55,061 bases of DNA from Acidobacteriota bacterium (GTDB lineage Bacteria; Acidobacteriota; Terriglobia; Bryobacterales; Bryobacteraceae), in NCBI GenBank assembly GCA_016178945.1, contig JACOSH010000225.1:1-55061 (forward strand). Reading direction: 5' to 3'. This document shows, one piece after another, positions 51,330 through 55,061 of this stretch. The notes beneath the pieces are model-generated. The model did not search any database. It saw nothing but the letters and a program-made list of their open reading frames with translations, and had not been told where the DNA came from. Made by a program: the position numbers and the translations under genes. Within the stretch, counting starts at the first letter, position 1. Each line of letters starts with the position of its first letter.

Positions 51330-52322
51330 TCAGCCCGTGACGGCGGCCGGCGCCAGGGCGATCAGGCGGTCCTCGAAGGCGAAGTCCAGCTTGGGCGCGC
51401 GGTGATGCCGCAGATACCAGCGATACGTCTCCTTCAGCCCGGTCTCGAAGGGCGTCGGCTGGAAGCCCAGAACGCGCTTGGCCTTGTTGACAACCTCGGT
51501 GATGGCCGGCAGATCGTAGTACACGCCGAAATAGGACGGCGCGCCCATGGGATTCCCGCCTGCCTCCAGGATGCGGTCGCGCGGCACCCGTACGATGCTG
51601 GGTTTCTTGCCCGCCGCCGCGGCCAGGGCCTGAACCAGCTCGGCCTGTGTCACCGCACGCTCGTTGGCGACGTTGAAAGCCTCGCCGACGGCGTTCTCCT
51701 CGGTCATGGCGCGCAGACAGGCCGCCACCAGATCCTTCACATAGGCAAACTGCATCAGCCGCAACCCGTCGCCGGGAAGAACAATGGGACGGCCGGCTCT
51801 CATGCGATCCCAGAAGAAAGCTTCCCGGTAAAAGGGATTCCGCGGTCCGTAGACGTACGGTGGACGAAAGGTGACCACCGGAAAACCGGTTCGCTGATAG
51901 AGACGCAAGAGCATCCGCTCGGTCATGGCCTTGTTGCGGACGTAGGGGTCGAGGTTGTCGTCGGCGGCCAGAGCGTCGCCTTCGTGGTGGTTCAACCCAT
52001 CGCCATAGGCGGCTACGCTGGACATGAAGAGGTACCGGGTCAGCCGGTCGCCACAGGCGCGCGCGGCCGCCTCCACCTGCGCCGCCGTGGTGCCGCGCTC
52101 CCAGTCGTACACCTGATCGAAGACCACCTCGAACTGGCGGCCGTTGATGGCCTCGCGAACCGCTTCCGGATCGTTGCGGTCCGCCGTCAGGTTCTGCACC
52201 CGGCGGCCAAGGTCGTGCGCCGGCCGCCGGTGCATCACCGTCACTTCATGGCCGGCCTTCACCAACTCGGCGACCAGCAACCGGCCGATAAATGACGTGC
52301 CGCCGATGACCAGGATCTTCAT
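51330..52322 (-). CDS. NAD-dependent epimerase/dehydratase (extended SDR)
   Basis: 330 aa Rossmann-fold enzyme. NAD loop LVIGGTSFIGRLLVAELV, active-site YVRNKAMTE (Tyr-x-x-x-Lys), SSVAAYGDG and FRPPYVYGPRNPFYRE, as in nucleotide-sugar epimerases and related reductases. The substrate pocket (NPFYREAFFWDRM) suggests a sugar nucleotide, unproven. ATG 52322 lies 45 nt after the relic of inositol-phosphate synthase in the same direction, so the two may have formed an operon. It converges on the small membrane gene (11 nt). Confidence 0.9.
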   Translation of the reverse strand: MKILVIGGTSFIGRLLVAELVKAGHEVTVMHRRPAHDLGRRVQNLTADRNDPEAVREAINGRQFEVVFDQVYDWERGTTAAQVEAAARACGDRLTRYLFMSSVAAYGDGLNHHEGDALAADDNLDPYVRNKAMTERMLLRLYQRTGFPVVTFRPPYVYGPRNPFYREAFFWDRMRAGRPIVLPGDGLRLMQFAYVKDLVAACLRAMTEENAVGEAFNVANERAVTQAELVQALAAAAGKKPSIVRVPRDRILEAGGNPMGAPSYFGVYYDLPAITEVVNKAKRVLGFQPTPFETGLKETYRWYLRHHRAPKLDFAFEDRLIALAPAAVTG

Positions 52323-52367
52323 TGCCGGAATCCGCCGCCCAGGGCGGGGCCTCTCCTTCCGCTCCGT

Positions 52368-52511
52368 CTAGTCGTAATACTCCAATCCCAAGTGCGTGAT
52401 CAGATCCTCTCCTTGCATCCAGCGCAGCGTGGCGACGGCGCCCAGGCCGGGAATCAGGACTCCGAGTTTCCCCTCGGCGGGTGCAATCTTCACGTTTGGT
52501 TGCCGCGACAA
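52368..52511 (-). pseudogene. Internally deleted inositol-3-phosphate synthase relic
   Basis: 47 codons from TTG 52511, with AAGGAG 6-7 nt upstream, so start and ribosome site look original. The first part, APAEGKLGVLIPGLGAVAT, is the Rossmann opening of bacterial myo-inositol-1-phosphate synthase; the rest, LRWMQGEDLITHLGLEYYD, followed by the stop, matches what I recall of the C-terminal end of the same enzyme. About 400 codons between are missing. The junction Thr codon (ACG) could be shared by both ends (NTLRW / VATTF), a microhomology. Memory-based; not searched. Confidence 0.6.
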
Positions 52512-52586
52512 CAGATTCTCCTTGGGGTGCGTTCCGGTTGGAGGAACGGCAGAGATGATGGACGAATTTGCTATGATAGCAACTTC

Positions 52587-53357
52587 ATGCAGGATCGCGC
52601 GACTGCGGTACTCACGGCGCTTCTTGTCGACGACGAGGATCTGGCCAGAGACGAGCTGGCCTACCTGCTGAAGGACTTCCCCGACATCGAGATCGCGGGC
52701 GCGGCCGGCAACGGCCTGGAAGCGGTCGACCTCATCCAACAACTGGAGCCGGACCTGGTCTTTCTGGATGTGCAGATGCCCGGACTCGACGGCCTGGGAG
52801 TGGTCCGGCGCTTGCGCGAGAAGGGCGTCGATCCGCCCCACTTCATCTTCGCCACTGCTTTCGATCAGTACGCCGTGGAGGCTTTTCGCCTGGAGGCCAT
52901 GGATTACCTGCTCAAGCCGATTGAGCGCGACCGCCTAGCCGAGACGCTGGAGCGAGCCCGCCGGGCCTTGCTGGAGCGCATCAAGCCAGTCCCGCCCCAG
53001 CCGGCCCGCGCCTTGTCTCCCCGCAGCAAGCTGCTGGTAAGAAAGGATAGCCGGAACGTGATCGTGGACGCGCAGGAGTTGATCTACGCAACCATCGACA
53101 ACGGGCAGATCACGCTGGTCACCGCCCAGGTCGAAGGTATCTCCAACTACAAGACGCTCGAAGACCTGCAAGCCGACCTGGATCGGGATCTCTTCTGGCG
53201 CGTCCACCGCTCCTATCTGGTCAACATCAACCGCATCCGCGAAGTGGTGCCTTGGTTCAAATCCAGCTTCCAATTGCGCATGGACGACAAGAAAGGCGCC
53301 GAGATCCCGGTCAGCCGCGTTCAAACCAAGCGGCTGCGGGAGTTGCTGAAGTTGTAG
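52587..53357 (+). CDS. LytTR-family response regulator
   Basis: 256 aa cytoplasmic transcription regulator from ATG 52587. Receiver domain 9-125: ALLVDDEDLARDELAYLLK with the acidic pair, phospho-acceptor Asp61 in LVFLDVQMPG, ATAFDQYAVEAF (Thr/Ala), MDYLLKPIERD (Lys). LytTR DNA-binding domain about 150-256: IIYATIDNG-like strand, FWRVHRSYLVNINRIREV. TATGAT (52572-52577) lies 9 nt before the ATG with no Shine-Dalgarno. Its cognate kinase is not in the window; it converges on the M28 peptidase (1 nt gap). Confidence 0.93.
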   Translation: MQDRATAVLTALLVDDEDLARDELAYLLKDFPDIEIAGAAGNGLEAVDLIQQLEPDLVFLDVQMPGLDGLGVVRRLREKGVDPPHFIFATAFDQYAVEAFRLEAMDYLLKPIERDRLAETLERARRALLERIKPVPPQPARALSPRSKLLVRKDSRNVIVDAQELIYATIDNGQITLVTAQVEGISNYKTLEDLQADLDRDLFWRVHRSYLVNINRIREVVPWFKSSFQLRMDDKKGAEIPVSRVQTKRLRELLKL

Positions 53358-53358
53358 C

Positions 53359-54939
53359 TTACGGGGCCGCTTGAAACCTCGGCGGGCGCCCATCGGCGAA
53401 CTTCCATCCCGCCAGGTAAGCCAACCGCAGGATCTTCTGCATCTTCGGGAAATTGATCTTTTCCACCGAATCCGAGGTCTGGTGATAGTCCGGGTGGAAC
53501 CCGGTGAACCACCACACCGCGGGGATGTCGTGCAGCGCGAAGGGAAACTGGTCGCTGCGCTGGAAGATGTTGAGCGCCGCATCCCGGTCCCACTTGTAGT
53601 TCAGAGTCAGCCCGACTCCCCGGTTGGCCGACTCCACCGCCTCCCGGTACTCCGGGCTGTTGACCGTCCCGATCAGGTTCAGTTCGTTGGAGGTGTCGGC
53701 GGCGATCTCGATCAAGCCGTCGGTCTGGCGGCTGGGCGCCTCGTTGCGGCCGATCATGTCGAAGTTGATCACCGCGCGCGTGCCTTCCAGCGGGCGCAGG
53801 GGATGGGCGGCGTAGTGGTAGGAGCCCAGCAACCCGCGCTCCTCGGCGGCGAATACCGCGAACAGCAGCGTGCGTTTCGGACGCGTTGCGCTCCGGCCAA
53901 AGACCCGCGCCAGCTCCACCACACCCACCGTACCCGAGCCGTTATCGTCGGCGCCGCGGAAGATGTTGCCGTCGTGGGCGCCGTCGTGGTCGTAGTGGGC
54001 GCTGAAGATCACGGTCTCATTCTTGAGAGCCGGATCGCTGCCTTCCAAAATCCCGATGACGTTGGCGCCGATGCCCCGACGCCTCTCCGCGCTGACCAGC
54101 CGGATGCCGGCCACCGTGCCGGGCAGCTCGCCAGAGACCGGCTTCAGGGATTGATCGATGGCCTTCTGCAACTCCGCGGGGGTCTTGCCGGTGGCGCCGA
54201 GCAAGTCCCGCGCCACGGCTTCGCTCACCGAGAGCATGGGGATTCGTACGGGGCTCCCGGCCAGCACCTGCGTGGGGATGCGGCGAGCGCGGCTCTCGCT
54301 CGACGGGATCCGCGCCATCCGTTCCGCGTTGGAGGGATGCTTCCGCACCGGCTCCGGCACGATCAGGACCGCCAGCGCCCCGTGTTTCTGCGCGTTCAGC
54401 GTCTTCAGCCGCGAATTGGCGTGGCGGGTGTTCCCCTCCCCATTCCACACCGACCGGGGATCGCTCTCCTGCGGCTCGTGATCGAACACCAGCACGATCT
54501 TGCCCCGCGCGTCGATCCCGGCATAATCGTCATATCCGAACTCCGGAGCGGTGATGCCGAAGCCCGCGAATACCACTGGAGCGCGCACCTCGACATCTTC
54601 GGAGAATCCTCCGGTGAACCCGTCCACGCCCGCGGAATACTGCTGCTTCTTGCCGTCACGCTCTACGCTGAACAACGATGCCGCCCGGTCCATCCGGTAC
54701 TCGATGAGCGGAACCGGCTGCAGGAAGGAATCGCCGGCCGCCGGCTTCAGCCCCGCCTTGGCGAATTCCGAAACGATCCAGTGGACGGCCACGTCCGAGC
54801 CGCGCTGCAAGGACAGCCGCCCCTCCAGAGCGTCCGAGGTCAGGAAAGTCAGATCGGCCTTGAGGCGCGCGGGGTCGATCGAAGGAGTCTGCGCGGGCAG
54901 CGTGGCCGCCAGATAGGCGTAAAGAAGCGCCGTTCGCAT
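53359..54939 (-). CDS. Secreted M28-family metallopeptidase with PA domain
   Basis: 526 aa from ATG 54939. Signal peptide MRTALLYAYLAATLPAQ. PA-type insert about 120-240 (APVVFAGFGITAPEFGYDDY). Zinc peptidase core: SAHYDHDG (His), RGADDNGSGTVG (bridging Asp), FAAEERGLLGS (catalytic Glu and Glu ligand), NFDMIGRNE (Asp) and HPDYHQTSDS (His). Aminopeptidase or glutaminyl-cyclase-like; exported. TATACT (54951-54946) is 6 nt before the ATG. Divergent from the DAO-type gene by 21 nt, sharing a palindromic hexamer. Confidence 0.92.
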   Translation of the reverse strand: MRTALLYAYLAATLPAQTPSIDPARLKADLTFLTSDALEGRLSLQRGSDVAVHWIVSEFAKAGLKPAAGDSFLQPVPLIEYRMDRAASLFSVERDGKKQQYSAGVDGFTGGFSEDVEVRAPVVFAGFGITAPEFGYDDYAGIDARGKIVLVFDHEPQESDPRSVWNGEGNTRHANSRLKTLNAQKHGALAVLIVPEPVRKHPSNAERMARIPSSESRARRIPTQVLAGSPVRIPMLSVSEAVARDLLGATGKTPAELQKAIDQSLKPVSGELPGTVAGIRLVSAERRRGIGANVIGILEGSDPALKNETVIFSAHYDHDGAHDGNIFRGADDNGSGTVGVVELARVFGRSATRPKRTLLFAVFAAEERGLLGSYHYAAHPLRPLEGTRAVINFDMIGRNEAPSRQTDGLIEIAADTSNELNLIGTVNSPEYREAVESANRGVGLTLNYKWDRDAALNIFQRSDQFPFALHDIPAVWWFTGFHPDYHQTSDSVEKINFPKMQKILRLAYLAGWKFADGRPPRFQAAP

Positions 54940-54945
54940 CCCCGT

Positions 54946-54953
54946 AGTATACT
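54946..54953. promoter_or_regulatory. Palindromic bidirectional -10 (AGTATACT)
   Basis: AGTATACT reads TATACT on both strands: + 54948-54953 is 7 nt before ATG 54961; - 54951-54946 is 6 nt before ATG 54939. Neither gene has a Shine-Dalgarno, so a shared -10 with leaderless messages in both directions is likely. Confidence 0.5.
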
Positions 54954-54960
54954 CGCGTGG

Positions 54961-55061
54961 ATGCGCGTCGCGGTGGTGGGTGCGGGAGCCTTCGGAGGAT
55001 GGACAGCCCTGCATCTCCAACGCCTGGGCGCGCGCGTGACTCTGCTGGACGCTTGGGGACC
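54961..55061 (+). CDS. DAO-type FAD-dependent oxidoreductase (3' end outside window)
   Basis: 33 codons visible before the right edge: MRVAVVGAGAFGGWTALHLQ then RLGARVTLLDAWG, an N-terminal FAD-binding beta-alpha-beta (GxGxxG; terminal Asp binding ribose) of the D-amino-acid oxidase/sarcosine oxidase (DAO) family. Truncated, so no more can be said. Divergent from the M28 peptidase. Confidence 0.75.
   Translation, partial: MRVAVVGAGAFGGWTALHLQRLGARVTLLDAWG

Noticed and set aside
52512-52841. Upstream extension of the inositol-phosphate synthase relic frame
   Set aside because: It is antisense to the LytTR receiver domain; the TTG 52511 with AAGGAG is the credible start.

Overview
The window is high-GC bacterial DNA that reads like a chromosome segment from an Acidobacteriota of the Solibacter/Bryobacterales type. 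The pointers are an Oar-like TonB-dependent receptor with a carboxypeptidase-regulatory N-terminal domain, a DUF1549/DUF1553 plus DUF1501 pair, a PEP-CTERM protein next to a PrsT-like TPR lipoprotein, a UPF0182 protein, a Ser/Thr kinase carrying a sulfatase-modifying-enzyme domain, and one bacterial microcompartment (BMC) shell gene. This assignment rests on gene-family content only. I see no rRNA, tRNA, CRISPR array or intact transposase.

Layout. 1-5.1 kb: + strand run of a sensor kinase (cut by the left edge), lipoprotein, Xaa-Pro peptidase and accB-accC. 5.1-10 kb: frameshifted Uma2 gene, small unknown gene, SGNH esterase lipoprotein, a heptamer tandem repeat and an ABC exporter/FtsX permease pair. 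10-18 kb: hemL, two convergent geranylgeranyl-reductase-family flavoproteins, a lipoprotein, DUF72 and UPF0182. 17.7-18.9 kb: DUF1778-GNAT toxin-antitoxin operon with a PIN remnant at its end. 19.3-24.9 kb: TonB-dependent receptor, two small genes, citrate synthase. 25-32 kb: DUF1549/DUF1553, DUF1501, PEP-CTERM protein, PrsT-like protein. 32-36.3 kb (- strand): BMC-H shell protein, CoA-acylating aldehyde dehydrogenase, unknown gene, recJ. 36.4-37.2 kb: a probable selenoprotein. 37.2-44.9 kb (- strand): lutC, lutB, lutA, Ser/Thr kinase, DedA/ATP-grasp fusion, NRDE protein, DinB protein. 44.9-47.8 kb (- strand): modB, modC, FmdE-like, ThiE-like. 47.9-51.3 kb: TPR-CHAT protease and a small two-TM protein. 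51.3-55 kb: SDR epimerase, a deleted inositol-phosphate synthase, LytTR regulator, M28 peptidase and the start of a DAO-type flavoprotein.

The most interesting item is at 36380-37207. One frame runs through an in-frame TGA, giving a three-TM MerT-like domain (vicinal Cys24-Cys25) joined to a thioredoxin-like domain whose redox motif would be U-T-T-C. A 6-bp stem with a GG-starting loop lies 9 to 28 nt past the TGA, where a bacterial SECIS element should be. Other points of note: recurrent TANNNT hexamers 6-9 nt before start codons without Shine-Dalgarno sequences (leaderless transcription); an aldehyde dehydrogenase with a EutQ-like C-terminal module; a kinase with a second, degenerate kinase lobe; a CHAT protease paired with a small membrane protein; and an inositol-phosphate synthase reduced to its two ends. 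Everything here was read by eye, with no database search.
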